Source: Bryobacterales bacterium
GTDB lineage: Bacteria > Acidobacteriota > Terriglobia > Bryobacterales > Bryobacteraceae
DNA length: 64,000 bases
Direction of reading: 5' to 3'
Assembly: GCA_016716385.1 (NCBI GenBank)
Contig: JADJWL010000004.1
Span: forward strand, 372,001-436,000
The position numbers and the translations under genes were made by a program. Under the pieces are notes generated by a model that made no database searches, was not told the origin of the DNA, and worked only from the letters and a program-made list of their open reading frames with translations. Every line of letters starts with the position of its first letter. Position 1 is the first letter of the stretch. Positions 17,507 through 28,047 of the stretch are shown in pieces.

Positions 17507-17535
17507 TTGAGGCGGGCCCGGGGCTTTGCTATCCT
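17507..17535 (+). promoter_or_regulatory. promoter of rpmB-rpmG, apparently leaderless
   Basis: TTGAGG and TATCCT are spaced 17 bases apart. A start of transcription six to seven bases past the -10 would fall on or next to the ATG at 17542, so rpmB could be translated without a leader. The -35 overlaps a small GGGCCC hairpin. Confidence 0.5.
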
Positions 17536-17541
17536 GACAGC

Positions 17542-17778
17542 ATGTCCCGAGTGTGCGAGTTGACGGGTAAGCGGCCCACCAGCGGCAATCGCGTCTCCCA
17601 TGCCAACAACAAAACGAAGCGGATGTTCATCCCGAACATCCAGGAGAAGCGCTTCTGGCTGCCGAGCGAGAAACGGTTTGTGCGCTTGAAATTGAGCGCG
17701 CGGGCGATCCGGACCGTCACCAAGCAGGGCATTGAGCGCGTCGTCGCCGATCTGCGCAAGCGCGGCGTCAAGGTTTAG
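17542..17778 (+). CDS. rpmB: 50S ribosomal protein L28
   Basis: A 78-residue protein that matches bacterial L28 along its whole length: [23 protein letters not shown] at the start region, [24 protein letters not shown], and a basic C-terminus ending RKRGVKV. Only one cysteine is present, so it is the zinc-free type. It is part of the large ribosomal subunit. rpmG follows 14 bases downstream, the usual L28-L33 pairing. Confidence 0.97.
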   Translation: MSRVCELTGKRPTSGNRVSHANNKTKRMFIPNIQEKRFWLPSEKRFVRLKLSARAIRTVTKQGIERVVADLRKRGVKV

Positions 17779-17792
17779 GGGGATCAGGCTGG

Positions 17793-17945
17793 ATGAGAAC
17801 GATTATCAAACTCGTATCGAGCGCCGGTACAGGGCACTTCTACACTACGACCAAGAACCCGAAAACGAAGACTGAAAAGCTGGAGTTGAAGAAGTTCGAT
17901 CCGGTCATCCGCAAACGGGTCCTTTACAAAGAAGCGAAAGTCTGA
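17793..17945 (+). CDS. rpmG: 50S ribosomal protein L33
   Basis: A 50-residue protein beginning [20 protein letters not shown] and ending VLYKEAKV, characteristic of L33. The [20 protein letters not shown] core is typical. It lacks the two CXXC pairs of zinc-binding L33, matching the zinc-free L28 beside it. GGGGATC lies a few bases before the ATG. The gene is convergent with the SpoIIE-type phosphatase gene, which ends 14 bases further on. Confidence 0.95.
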   Translation: MRTIIKLVSSAGTGHFYTTTKNPKTKTEKLELKKFDPVIRKRVLYKEAKV

Positions 17946-17959
17946 CGTCCTTCCGGTAG

Positions 17960-19771
17960 TCAACCCGTCCGCATCACCAGAAGAGTCACATCGTCGGCCG
18001 ATGCAGCTTGCGCCCATTCCCGGTGCGTGCTGACGATCTGTTCGATCATCTCGCGCGCGGGCCGCTTCCCCAGTTCGTTCACCAGTTGTTCCAGGCGTTC
18101 ATCTCCGAACTCCTCGCCTCGTGGGTCTTCCGCCTCGGTGATTCCATCCGTGTAGACCAGCAGCACCGAACCCGGGGGCACGGCAAGCTCAGCCTGCGAG
18201 TATTCCGCCCCGCAGAAAATTCCGATCGGCACGCCTCCGGTTTCCAGGCGGCGTGGTTTCTCCCCGTTGCCGCCCCACAGGAACGCCGGACAGTGCCCTG
18301 CGTTGGTGAAGCGAAGCACGTGCCTTGCGGTATCGTATTCGGCCCAGAAGAGGGTCACAAACTGGTTCGACGGGATCCACCGGCATAGCTGCTCATTCAG
18401 ACGCGCGACGAACTCGGCCGGCGGCGGAATCTCGCCAGTCTGGCGGGCGGACCGGACCAGGGTCTGAATTGTCGACGCCAGCAAAGCCGCCGAGATCCCC
18501 TTGCCGCTCACGTCTGCGCACAGCAGTCCAACGCGGTGGGGTGCAAGTTGAACGACATCGTACAGGTCCCCGCTGATATTGCGGGCCGGCAGGCAGGTCG
18601 CAGCCAGTTCCACGCCATCGATCTCCGGCATCGTGCGGCGGAACAGACTTAACTGGATCTCGCGAGCCAGGTGCAATTCCCGCTCGAGGCGCAGCTTCTC
18701 CTCTCTCTCCCGCATCAGCCGTTCGAGCGACTCCGTCATTTCATTGAACGATGCGCTCAGCTTTCCCAATTGGTCTCTATCCCGGACCTCTATGCGGTGC
18801 CTGAAGTTGCCCGCGCCGACCTCGTGGGCCGCGATGCTCAAGGCGTCCACCGACCCGATGATGCGTCTGGTCACCCGGATTGCCAGGATCAGCGCGATGG
18901 TTTCGACGACGATGAAGGCGATGGCGAGCGTCCAGAGGGTCCAGATCCAGAGCGCCTGGCGCTGTCCGAAACGGCTCAACTGGCGGAGCAGGGTGCCGTA
19001 GTCGGGTTGCACTAGAAGAACCAGCCGGTCTTCCGGCGCGCCGGTCGCCCAATCGTTCACTGAGGTGATCACCGGTACCCGGCCCTGCTGAAAGGTAAGT
19101 TGCCGGAGAGCGACCGTGAGGAGAAATCCTGGGTCCGGTGGGGACGTGGCCTCCGGGCGCGTCAGGCGGGGGAGGTCGACGCGCAACTCCGAGGCGCTGG
19201 ACAAGATCTCAACGATGTCCTGATTGAGCGGTGTCCGGGACGCAGCCTCGACCGTACACCCGTTGGCGGTCCGCCGGGTGAATGCGTAGATGAAGATGCG
19301 CTGATTCTCCGCCACCAGGCCACGGAAACTGTCTTCGCTCAGCCACGCCGGGACCTCCAGGGTTGCCCCGGGAGGCTGGACGAACGAGCGGGTCTGTCCC
19401 TGTTCATCCGTGCAGCGGACGACTCCGATGGTTTGAGGAACCCCGGGACCGGCGATCGGCGGACGAGGAGGCGGTGGGGGTGGATCGCCGCGGTCCAGTC
19501 GCCACTGCGCCTGTGCCTCCAGCCGTACCGCCACTTGTGCCGTCCTGGCCGCGGCGCTCTGGATGACAAGGTCGACCTGCCGCTCGACTGCCACCGCTGA
19601 CCCTCGCAAAATCAATAGGTTGGCCGCTGTGGCGCCGAATGCCGCCACCAACAGCACAGAGACTCCGCCGATCAGGATGTAACAGACCAGGAGCTTCCAA
19701 CGGAGTTCCGCCCAGCGACGGGCCAGCCCGCGACGCGTCTGACCCGCAAGGGAATCGAAACGGTTCCGCAT
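17960..19771 (-). CDS. membrane HAMP-domain SpoIIE/RsbU-type PP2C phosphatase
   Basis: A 603-residue signalling protein. Transmembrane helix 1 is at about residues 28-50. A periplasmic sensor region with a proline run (DPPPPPPRPP) follows, then helix 2 near 275-300 and HAMP (SIAAHEVGAGNFRHRIEVRD). A short linker coiled coil leads to a PP2C domain from about 375. Phosphatase motifs are present: ISGDLYDV, CADVSGKG, FTNAGHCPA and YTDGITEA. Such proteins dephosphorylate anti-sigma-factor antagonists in partner-switching systems; no antagonist or anti-sigma gene is nearby. The ATG at 19771 is preferred over a GTG at 19798, though neither has a strong ribosome site. Confidence 0.9.
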   Translation of the reverse strand: MRNRFDSLAGQTRRGLARRWAELRWKLLVCYILIGGVSVLLVAAFGATAANLLILRGSAVAVERQVDLVIQSAAARTAQVAVRLEAQAQWRLDRGDPPPPPPRPPIAGPGVPQTIGVVRCTDEQGQTRSFVQPPGATLEVPAWLSEDSFRGLVAENQRIFIYAFTRRTANGCTVEAASRTPLNQDIVEILSSASELRVDLPRLTRPEATSPPDPGFLLTVALRQLTFQQGRVPVITSVNDWATGAPEDRLVLLVQPDYGTLLRQLSRFGQRQALWIWTLWTLAIAFIVVETIALILAIRVTRRIIGSVDALSIAAHEVGAGNFRHRIEVRDRDQLGKLSASFNEMTESLERLMREREEKLRLERELHLAREIQLSLFRRTMPEIDGVELAATCLPARNISGDLYDVVQLAPHRVGLLCADVSGKGISAALLASTIQTLVRSARQTGEIPPPAEFVARLNEQLCRWIPSNQFVTLFWAEYDTARHVLRFTNAGHCPAFLWGGNGEKPRRLETGGVPIGIFCGAEYSQAELAVPPGSVLLVYTDGITEAEDPRGEEFGDERLEQLVNELGKRPAREMIEQIVSTHREWAQAASADDVTLLVMRTG

Positions 19772-19922
19772 AAGGACGTACCCGCAAGTGTGCCACACCC
19801 GGCGCCGTCTTGTGCCGGCCGTTCATTCTTCAATTGCCCAGGGCTTCAGCGACGCCCTCATGCTGTCAAGAACTTACCGAGGCGCACCGGCAAGTCCTCC
19901 CCTGCCGTACCGCTGTTTTGAC

Positions 19923-19952
19923 TTGACCGTCGGTCCCTGAGGGGTGTACTCT
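19923..19952 (+). promoter_or_regulatory. promoter of the first TonB receptor gene
   Basis: TTGACC and TACTCT are separated by 18 bases. The same boxes, spacing and flanking GGTGTACTCTC occur before the second receptor gene. The leader would be about 50 bases and ends with GAGAGG before the ATG. Confidence 0.6.
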
Positions 19953-20009
19953 CATTTTGAAACGTTAGTTCATTATTTAGTCTCAATCTAGAAGCAGAGA
20001 GGTTCAGTC

Positions 20010-23000
20010 ATGCGATCCCTGTCGCTCGTGGCGTGTCTCGTCGCGGTCTGTGCGATAGCCGTGTCTCCGAGTCACGCCCAGACCACGTTTGCGTCCATCA
20101 CCGGCACCGTCACCGATGCGGGCGGAGCCGTCATCCCCAATGTCACCATCGAGGCGACCCACACCCGGAGCAACTACAAGTACACGGTAGTCTCCAACGA
20201 AGCTGGCTCTTACACGCTGGCGCAGTTGCTCGAGGGCGAATACACACTCCGGGCGGCAGCTCCCGGATTCCAGGAGTTCTTCGTCCAGAACATTCAACTG
20301 GTTGCGCGCGACCAGCGCCGCATCGACGTGCAGATGCAGGTCGGCGCCGTGGAGACCCGGATCGAGGTCTCGGCGGGCGCGACCTTAATCGAAACCGAAA
20401 CGGCCCGTATCGGCGATTCCAAAGGGACCGGGGCACTGAACGCACTTCCGCTGAATACCCGGTCGCTGTACAGCTTTCTGGCTTTGACGCCGGGAGTCTT
20501 GGCCGCGGGCGGGGGCGTGGCGACGCGCCGCTTCGCGGGTAGCCGTCTGAACCAGTCCGACCAGTCAATTGACGGGATCACGGTCAGCAACGGCCTCGAC
20601 GGCACGCAGATCTCCCCGCTGGTCGGCTACATCGAAAGCTTCGAGGAAGTCCGTGTCGATATGGCCAACAACACGGCCGATATCGCCAGTGTCGGCCAGG
20701 TAACGATCGTGTCGAAAAGCGGATCCAATGAGTTTCACGGCAGTGCGATCACGTACTATACAACCCCGTGGTTCCGCGCCCGAAACCCGTTCGCCGCACA
20801 ACGGCCGGGAGGGATTGTCCATCAGCCCGGGTTCAGCGCCGGCGGTCCGGTCAAACTGCCCGGCTACGACGGCTCCAACCGTACGTTCTTCTTCGGGTCA
20901 TTCGAAACGTCCCGGGGAAGCAACATTCTTCAGTTACTCAATCCGTCGGTGCCGATCGCTCCTTGGCGGGCGGGCGATTTCTCCGGCCTCACGACGACGA
21001 TCCGCGACGCCTTCGGCGGAGGCCCTCTGCCGGGGAATCGCATTCCCGCCTCGCAGATTAACCCGGTGTCCCAGAGATACCAGGACCGCTTCTATCCACT
21101 CCCCAACTTCGGCGATCCGAACGTGTTCTCCGCCCAGAACTACCGCGAGCAGGTGACGCGCCCGTTCGATCCGAACACCTACTACACGACGCGCCTCGAC
21201 CACCGGTTCAGCGACAAGAGCTTCATCTTCGGCCGCTGGACATGGAACCGCGGTCACAGCCGGGCATTCGAAGGCAACCTGCCGACCATCGGCCGGCGCT
21301 GGCAGACGCGTGACACCCGCGCGTTGAACATCAGCTACACCCATACGATTTCTCAGAATCTGATCAGCGAGAGCCGCTGGGGCTATGCGTGGAACAACAA
21401 TCCCCGAAACGGTGCGGTGCTTGGGAGTGAAATGGTGCAGGACCTCGGCCTGGTCGGCCTGGTGCCGGGCATCCCAGACATCAACGGTCTCCTCGACGTC
21501 AGCTTTGCCGGTATCGGCATCCAACGGGTCAGCCAGACGCCATGGCGGCATCCGGGCTTCCAGAACTTTGCCCAGCAGATTCAGCAGCACGTGAACTGGT
21601 ACCGCGGGAACCACTCGATCAAGAGCGGGTTCCAGTTCAACCGCGTGAACTTCCAGGACCAGAACGCCAACAACGCACTATTCGGCCGCATGACGTTCTC
21701 CAACCGCTTCACAGGACACCCGTACGCGGACTTCCTCTACGGGACACCGACGAACACGAACCGCGCGTTTCCCCCTGTGCTGCAGGACCGCACGCGGTGG
21801 TCGTATGAGTTCTTCGTCGCCGACGACTGGAAGGTGACGCCGACGTTGACTGTGAATCTTGGCCTGCGCTACGAATGGAAGCCCGGCTACACGGAGGCCA
21901 ATGGGCTTCAGGCGGTGTTTGACATCGACTCCGGACGCGTCGTGGTTCCGGATGGCGCGCTTTCGCGCGTCAGCCCGCTTGTGCCGGCGGGATATGTGGA
22001 TATCGTGGAAGCGAGCCAGGCCGGCTTCCCCTCGAAGACGCTCATGCAGACCGACCGGAACAACTTCGCGCCGCGCATCGGTCTGGCGTGGCGGCCGATG
22101 GGTCCGAGCACGGTGCTGCGGGCCGGATGGGGCATGTTCTACGACGTTGTGCCGCGCGCGCTGTCGGCCGGCGGTTCGCCGTTCGTCCTGAACGAGCCTC
22201 AGTTCACCAACCCGGCCAACAATCCCGTGGTGGTTCTGCCGCGTATCTTCCCCGACCAGGGAGGAGCGCTGACGACGATCGGTCTCCCCGGAGCCGTCCA
22301 GAGAGATATCCGTGTGCCGTTCACGATGCAGTACAACCTGACGCTGGAGCATCAGCGCTGGAATACGGGCTTCCGTCTGTCGTACATCGGTACGAACACC
22401 CGCCAGGGCGAATGGGGCTACAACATCAATTCGCCGCAACCCGGTCCGGGTGCGTTCATCGATAAACCGCGGCTGTTCCCGCGCTACCCGGGGATCACGT
22501 ACACCAGCAACGGCGCGGGACACCAGTACCACGGCATGCAAATGGAGGTGGAGCGCCGCTTCATGAACGGCTTCGCCTACCAGTGGTCGTGGAACTGGGC
22601 GCGCGATATCGGCGACCTCGAACGCGGACAGTCGCCGGAGAATCCGTTCGACCGCCAGCGCGAACGCGGCGTCTGGCTGGATATCCCGACGCACCGTGTG
22701 ACAGGGAACGTGATCTACGAATTGCCGTTCGGCCGTGGCAAGCCGTTCCTGAACTCCACGAGCAAGGCAGTGAACCACATCGTGGGCGGCTGGGAGATGA
22801 GCGGGATCTACAGCTACTATTCCGGCCAGTTCATGACGCCGCTGTGGACCGGCCCTGACCCGGTTGGAATCGCCTTCACGTCCAGCCGCACCTCGCCGAA
22901 CGTGACGCTCCGTCCGGACCACTTGCGGAACGCCAACCTGCCGGCCAGCGAACAGTCGACAGGCCGGTGGTTCGATGTCGGCGCGTTCGCCCCGCCGCAA

Positions 23001-23279
23001 CCAGGGTCGTTCGGCACGGCCGCTCGCGGCGTCATCATCGGACCGAATTCGCATGTCCTGAACTATGGTCTGATGAAGTCGATCTTCCTCACTGAGAAGA
23101 CCCGGCTGCGGGCGGAGCTCACCGCGACCAACCTGCTAAACCGGCCCAACTATTCCCTGCCGGATGTCAACATCGCCAACGCCGGGACCGTCGGTGTGAT
23201 CAGCGGCGTCGGTGGAACGTCAACCCTGGACGGCTCGGGCGCTCGCAGTTTCCGCGCCGGCCTACGCTTCGAGTGGTAG
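20010..23279 (+). CDS. TonB-dependent receptor with carboxypeptidase-regulatory domain (Oar-like), copy 1
   Basis: A 1089-residue outer-membrane receptor. The leader (to about residue 24, SPSHAQ) precedes a carboxypeptidase-regulatory beta-sandwich (SITGTVTDAGGAVIPNVTIE to about 105) and a plug domain with GSRLNQSDQSIDGITVSNG. A long beta-barrel ends in RAGLRFEW, with a C-terminal aromatic as in outer-membrane barrels. This Oar-like class imports large polymers or organises surface proteins in Acidobacteria. No SusD-type lipoprotein is nearby. A paralogue about nine-tenths identical by eye follows directly. A 13-bp hairpin follows the stop. Confidence 0.92.
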   Translation: MRSLSLVACLVAVCAIAVSPSHAQTTFASITGTVTDAGGAVIPNVTIEATHTRSNYKYTVVSNEAGSYTLAQLLEGEYTLRAAAPGFQEFFVQNIQLVARDQRRIDVQMQVGAVETRIEVSAGATLIETETARIGDSKGTGALNALPLNTRSLYSFLALTPGVLAAGGGVATRRFAGSRLNQSDQSIDGITVSNGLDGTQISPLVGYIESFEEVRVDMANNTADIASVGQVTIVSKSGSNEFHGSAITYYTTPWFRARNPFAAQRPGGIVHQPGFSAGGPVKLPGYDGSNRTFFFGSFETSRGSNILQLLNPSVPIAPWRAGDFSGLTTTIRDAFGGGPLPGNRIPASQINPVSQRYQDRFYPLPNFGDPNVFSAQNYREQVTRPFDPNTYYTTRLDHRFSDKSFIFGRWTWNRGHSRAFEGNLPTIGRRWQTRDTRALNISYTHTISQNLISESRWGYAWNNNPRNGAVLGSEMVQDLGLVGLVPGIPDINGLLDVSFAGIGIQRVSQTPWRHPGFQNFAQQIQQHVNWYRGNHSIKSGFQFNRVNFQDQNANNALFGRMTFSNRFTGHPYADFLYGTPTNTNRAFPPVLQDRTRWSYEFFVADDWKVTPTLTVNLGLRYEWKPGYTEANGLQAVFDIDSGRVVVPDGALSRVSPLVPAGYVDIVEASQAGFPSKTLMQTDRNNFAPRIGLAWRPMGPSTVLRAGWGMFYDVVPRALSAGGSPFVLNEPQFTNPANNPVVVLPRIFPDQGGALTTIGLPGAVQRDIRVPFTMQYNLTLEHQRWNTGFRLSYIGTNTRQGEWGYNINSPQPGPGAFIDKPRLFPRYPGITYTSNGAGHQYHGMQMEVERRFMNGFAYQWSWNWARDIGDLERGQSPENPFDRQRERGVWLDIPTHRVTGNVIYELPFGRGKPFLNSTSKAVNHIVGGWEMSGIYSYYSGQFMTPLWTGPDPVGIAFTSSRTSPNVTLRPDHLRNANLPASEQSTGRWFDVGAFAPPQPGSFGTAARGVIIGPNSHVLNYGLMKSIFLTEKTRLRAELTATNLLNRPNYSLPDVNIANAGTVGVISGVGGTSTLDGSGARSFRAGLRFEW

Positions 23280-23294
23280 TCTGCTGTTCATGCT

Positions 23295-23328
23295 CCGGCC
23301 CATCGCGGAGAACTTCGCGATGGGCCGG
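23295..23328 (+). terminator. strong hairpin after TonB receptor copy 1
   Basis: A perfect 13-bp inverted repeat (CCGGCCCATCGCG ... CGCGATGGGCCGG) with an 8-base loop lies 15 bases after the stop. No T-run follows, so it could stop transcription or protect the mRNA 3' end. Confidence 0.6.
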
Positions 23329-23410
23329 ACAACCCGCCGTACCAGTCCTTGTTGGTAAATAAAATCTAATTTAATCTACTTCATGATTGTGGGCGCTTTT
23401 CCGATTTTTC

Positions 23411-23440
23411 TTGACCTCTCGCAATCCTGCGGTGTACTCT
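23411..23440 (+). promoter_or_regulatory. promoter of the second TonB receptor gene
   Basis: TTGACC and TACTCT, 18 bases apart, as before the first receptor. An AT-rich stretch (about 23352-23385) just upstream could act as an UP element. The rest of the 210-base gap holds no gene. Confidence 0.6.
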
Positions 23441-23492
23441 CTCTGTAGAAATTCTCGCTAGCTGTTTTCATAACCGAACGAGAGGTTGACTC

Positions 23493-26400
23493 ATGCGATC
23501 CCTGACGCTCGTGGTGTGCCTGATTGCGGCACTGGCCGCGTTCTCTCCCTCCGCAAACGCACAGACAACATTTGCCTCCATCACCGGAACCGTCACCGAC
23601 GCCGGCGGCGCCGTGATTCCCAATGTCGCAATCGAAGCGACGCATGTCCGAAGCAATTATCGATATAGTGTCGTTTCCAACGACTCTGGTTCTTACACCC
23701 TGGCACAGTTGCTCGAGGGGGACTATACTCTCCGCGCAACGGCGCCGGGATTCCAGGAATTCTTCGTGCAGAATCTGCAACTGGTCGCCCGCGATGTGCG
23801 GCGCATCGACATCCAGATGCAGGTCGGAGCCGTGGAGACCCGGATCGAAGTCTCCGCGGGCGCCACGCTGATCGAAACTGAGACGGCGCGCATCGGCGAC
23901 TCAAAGGGCACGGCGGCGCTGAATGCGTTACCGCTCAACACCCGGTCACTCTACAGCTTCCTCGCGCTGACCCCCGGCGTGGTGGCGGCGGGCGGCGGCG
24001 TCGCGACGCGGCGCTTTGCTGGCAGCCGCCTGAACCAGTCGGACCAGTCGATTGACGGCATCACCGTCAGCAACGGCTTGGACGGCACGCAGATCTCGCC
24101 TCTGGTTGGCTACATCGAGAGCTTTGAAGAAGTCCGTGTCGACATGGCCAACAATACTGCGGACATGGCGAGCGTTGGCCAAGTCACGATCGTGTCCAAA
24201 AGCGGATCGAACGAGTTCCACGGCAGCTTGATCACCTATTACACGACTCCCTGGTTCCGGGCGCGGAACCCGTTTGCGGCCCAGCGGCCGGGCGGTGTCG
24301 TCCACCAGCCTGGCTTCACCGTGGGCGGTCCGGTGAAGCTTCCGGGACTATACGACGGCACCAATCGAACGTTCTTCTTCGGATCGTTCGAGACGTCCCG
24401 GGGCAGCAACATTCTGCAGTTGCTGAATCCGTCGGTGCCAATCGCTCCGTGGAGGGCGGGGGACTTCTCCGGCTTGACGACGACCATCCGCGACGCGTTC
24501 GGCAGCGGGCCGCTGCCGGGCAACCGCATACCCGCCTCGCAGATCAACCCGGTGTCCCAAAGATACCAGGACCGCTTCTATCCGCTCCCGAACTTCGGGG
24601 ATCCGAACGTATTCTCCGCCCAGAACTACCGGGAGCAGGTGACTCGCCCGTTCGACCCGAACACCTACTACACCACCCGCGTTGACCACCGGTTCAGCGA
24701 CAAGAGCTTCATCTTCGGCCGCTGGACCTGGAACCGCTCTCACAGCCGCGCGTTCGAAGGCAACCTGCCGACGGTTGGCCGGCGCTGGCAAACCCGGGAC
24801 ACCCGCGCGTTGAACATCAGCTTCACGCAGACGATCAGCCAGAACCTGATCAGCGAGAGCCGCTGGGGGTACGCCTGGAACGACAATCCCCGCAACGGCG
24901 CAGTCATTGGCAGTGAGATCGTCCGCGAACTGGGATTGGTGGGCCTGGTTCCGAACATCCCCGATATCAACGGCCTCCTCGATGTCAGCTTTGCCGGCAT
25001 CGGAATTCAGCGCGTGAACCAGACACCCTGGCGACATCCCGGATTCCTCAACTTTGCCCAGCAGATTCAGCAGCACGTGAACTGGTACCGCGGGAACCAC
25101 TCGATCAAGAGCGGCTTCCAGTTGAACCGCGTGAACTTCCAGGATCAGAACACCAGCGACGCGCTGTTCGGGCGCATGCAGTTCTCCAACCGGTTCACGG
25201 GACACCCGTACGCCGACTTCCTGTACGGAACCCCGACTAATATGAACCGGGCGTTTCCTCCGATCCTCCAGGACCGGACGCGCTGGTCGTATGAGTTCTT
25301 CGTCTCTGACGACTGGAAAGTGACTCCGACGCTGACGGTCAATCTCGGCATGCGGTACGAATGGAAGCCCGGGTACGTCGAGGCGCGTGGACAGCAGGCG
25401 GTGTTCGACATCGACTCGGGCCGCGTCATCATCCCGGACGGAGCCCGTTCGGCGGTCAGCCCGCTGGTCCCGGCGGGTTACGTCGACATCGTCGAAGCCA
25501 GCCAGGCAGGATATCCGTCGAAGACCCTGATGGACACGGACCGCAACAACTTCGCCCCGCGCATCGGACTGGCGTGGCGCCCGATGGGTCCGAACACCGT
25601 GCTGCGCGCCGGATGGGGTGTGTTCTACGACGTGGTGCCCCGCGCCATCTCGGCCGGCGGTTCGCCGTTCGTACTGAACGAGCCGCAGTTCACCAACCCG
25701 GCGGGCAATCCGATCGTGGTCCTTCCCCGCGTCTTCCCCGACCAGGGCGGCGCGCTTACGACCATCGGTCTGCCCGCGGCGCAGCGCCGTGACATCCGGA
25801 TTCCTTTCTCGATGCAGTACAACCTGACGCTGGAACACCAGCGCTGGGATACGGGCTTCCGTCTGTCCTACGTCGGCACCAACACCCGGCAGGGTGAGTG
25901 GGGCTACAACATCAATGCACCGGAGCCGAATCTCACGCCCTTCGTCGACAAGGCACGGCGCTTCCAGCGCTACCCGGCGATCACCTACGTCAGCAACGGC
26001 GCCGGCCACCAGTATCACAGCATGCAGGTGGAGGTCGAGCGGCGGTGGAAGAACGGCTTTTCGTACCAGTGGTCGTGGAACTGGGCGCGCGACATCGGCG
26101 ACCTTGAGCGCGGCCAGTCTCCCGAAAATCCCTTCGACCGGCAGCGCGAGCGGGGTGTCTGGCTGGACATCCCGACGCACCGTGTTACCGGCAACGTCAT
26201 GTACGAACTGCCGTTCGGCAAGGGCAAGCAGTTCCTGAACTCGACCAGCAAGGCGGTCAATCACATCGTCGGCGGCTGGGAGACCAGCGCGATCTACAGC
26301 TACTATTCCGGCCAGTTCATGACCCCGCTGTGGACGGGGCCAGACCCGGTGGGCATCGCCTTTACCTCCAGCCGTACTGCTCCGAACGTCACGCTCCGCC

Positions 26401-26765
26401 CGGACCATCTCCGGAACGCGAACCTGCCGGCGGGCGAGCAATCGACTGGCCGCTGGTTTGATGTCGGCGCTTTCGCCCCGCCACAAGCGGGCTCCTTCGG
26501 TACCGCCGCCCGCGGCGTCATCATCGGGCCCAATTCGCATGTCCTGAACTTTGGCCTGATGAAGTCGATCTTCCTGACCGAAAAGACCCGGTTGCGTGCG
26601 GAACTCACGGCCACGAACTTCCTGAACCGGCCGAACTACTCGCTGCCGGATGTCAACATCGCCAACGCCGGGACCGTCGGGGTCATCAGCGGTGTCGGCG
26701 ATACTTCCTCCCTCGACGGCTCCGGAGCGCGCGGTTTCCGCGCCGGCCTCCGTTTCGAGTGGTAA
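23493..26765 (+). CDS. TonB-dependent receptor with carboxypeptidase-regulatory domain (Oar-like), copy 2
   Basis: A 1090-residue tandem paralogue of the preceding receptor with the same domain order and C-terminal RAGLRFEW. Most of the barrel is identical in protein, while many codons differ silently, so the duplication is not recent and both copies look selected. Differences concentrate in the leader, in one extracellular-loop candidate (nucleotides about 25910-25990) and in a one-residue insertion (PGLYDG versus PGYDG). GAGAGG precedes the ATG. An intrinsic terminator follows. Ligand unknown. Confidence 0.92.
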   Translation: MRSLTLVVCLIAALAAFSPSANAQTTFASITGTVTDAGGAVIPNVAIEATHVRSNYRYSVVSNDSGSYTLAQLLEGDYTLRATAPGFQEFFVQNLQLVARDVRRIDIQMQVGAVETRIEVSAGATLIETETARIGDSKGTAALNALPLNTRSLYSFLALTPGVVAAGGGVATRRFAGSRLNQSDQSIDGITVSNGLDGTQISPLVGYIESFEEVRVDMANNTADMASVGQVTIVSKSGSNEFHGSLITYYTTPWFRARNPFAAQRPGGVVHQPGFTVGGPVKLPGLYDGTNRTFFFGSFETSRGSNILQLLNPSVPIAPWRAGDFSGLTTTIRDAFGSGPLPGNRIPASQINPVSQRYQDRFYPLPNFGDPNVFSAQNYREQVTRPFDPNTYYTTRVDHRFSDKSFIFGRWTWNRSHSRAFEGNLPTVGRRWQTRDTRALNISFTQTISQNLISESRWGYAWNDNPRNGAVIGSEIVRELGLVGLVPNIPDINGLLDVSFAGIGIQRVNQTPWRHPGFLNFAQQIQQHVNWYRGNHSIKSGFQLNRVNFQDQNTSDALFGRMQFSNRFTGHPYADFLYGTPTNMNRAFPPILQDRTRWSYEFFVSDDWKVTPTLTVNLGMRYEWKPGYVEARGQQAVFDIDSGRVIIPDGARSAVSPLVPAGYVDIVEASQAGYPSKTLMDTDRNNFAPRIGLAWRPMGPNTVLRAGWGVFYDVVPRAISAGGSPFVLNEPQFTNPAGNPIVVLPRVFPDQGGALTTIGLPAAQRRDIRIPFSMQYNLTLEHQRWDTGFRLSYVGTNTRQGEWGYNINAPEPNLTPFVDKARRFQRYPAITYVSNGAGHQYHSMQVEVERRWKNGFSYQWSWNWARDIGDLERGQSPENPFDRQRERGVWLDIPTHRVTGNVMYELPFGKGKQFLNSTSKAVNHIVGGWETSAIYSYYSGQFMTPLWTGPDPVGIAFTSSRTAPNVTLRPDHLRNANLPAGEQSTGRWFDVGAFAPPQAGSFGTAARGVIIGPNSHVLNFGLMKSIFLTEKTRLRAELTATNFLNRPNYSLPDVNIANAGTVGVISGVGDTSSLDGSGARGFRAGLRFEW

Positions 26766-26784
26766 GTTCTCAACCTCACGTGGC

Positions 26785-26821
26785 AAGCTGCCGGGGTCGA
26801 CGCCCCGGCAGCTTTCTTTTT
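26785..26821 (+). terminator. intrinsic terminator after the receptor pair
   Basis: AAGCTGCCGGGG pairs perfectly with CCCCGGCAGCTT across a 6-base loop, followed by TCTTTTTG. This is the clearest Rho-independent terminator in the window. Confidence 0.88.
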
Positions 26822-26853
26822 GTTCGCGCTACACTGAAAGTTTCGCCGCGCGA

Positions 26854-28030
<1,177 letters not shown>

Positions 28031-28047
<17 letters not shown>

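Noticed and set aside
17501..17526. GGGCCC hairpin before rpmB as a terminator of the transglutaminase operon
   Set aside because: The stem is only six bases of a self-complementary word, no T-run follows, and it overlaps the rpmB -35 box.
20010..26765. SusC/SusD-type glycan-uptake locus
   Set aside because: The receptors are Oar-like, there is no SusD-type lipoprotein beside them, and the neighbours are an MFS transporter and queC.
24348..26786. 812-codon open frame opposite TonB receptor copy 2
   Set aside because: Antisense to a clear receptor gene. The translation lacks motifs, and a related antisense frame opposite copy 1 arises only because the sense sequence is conserved.
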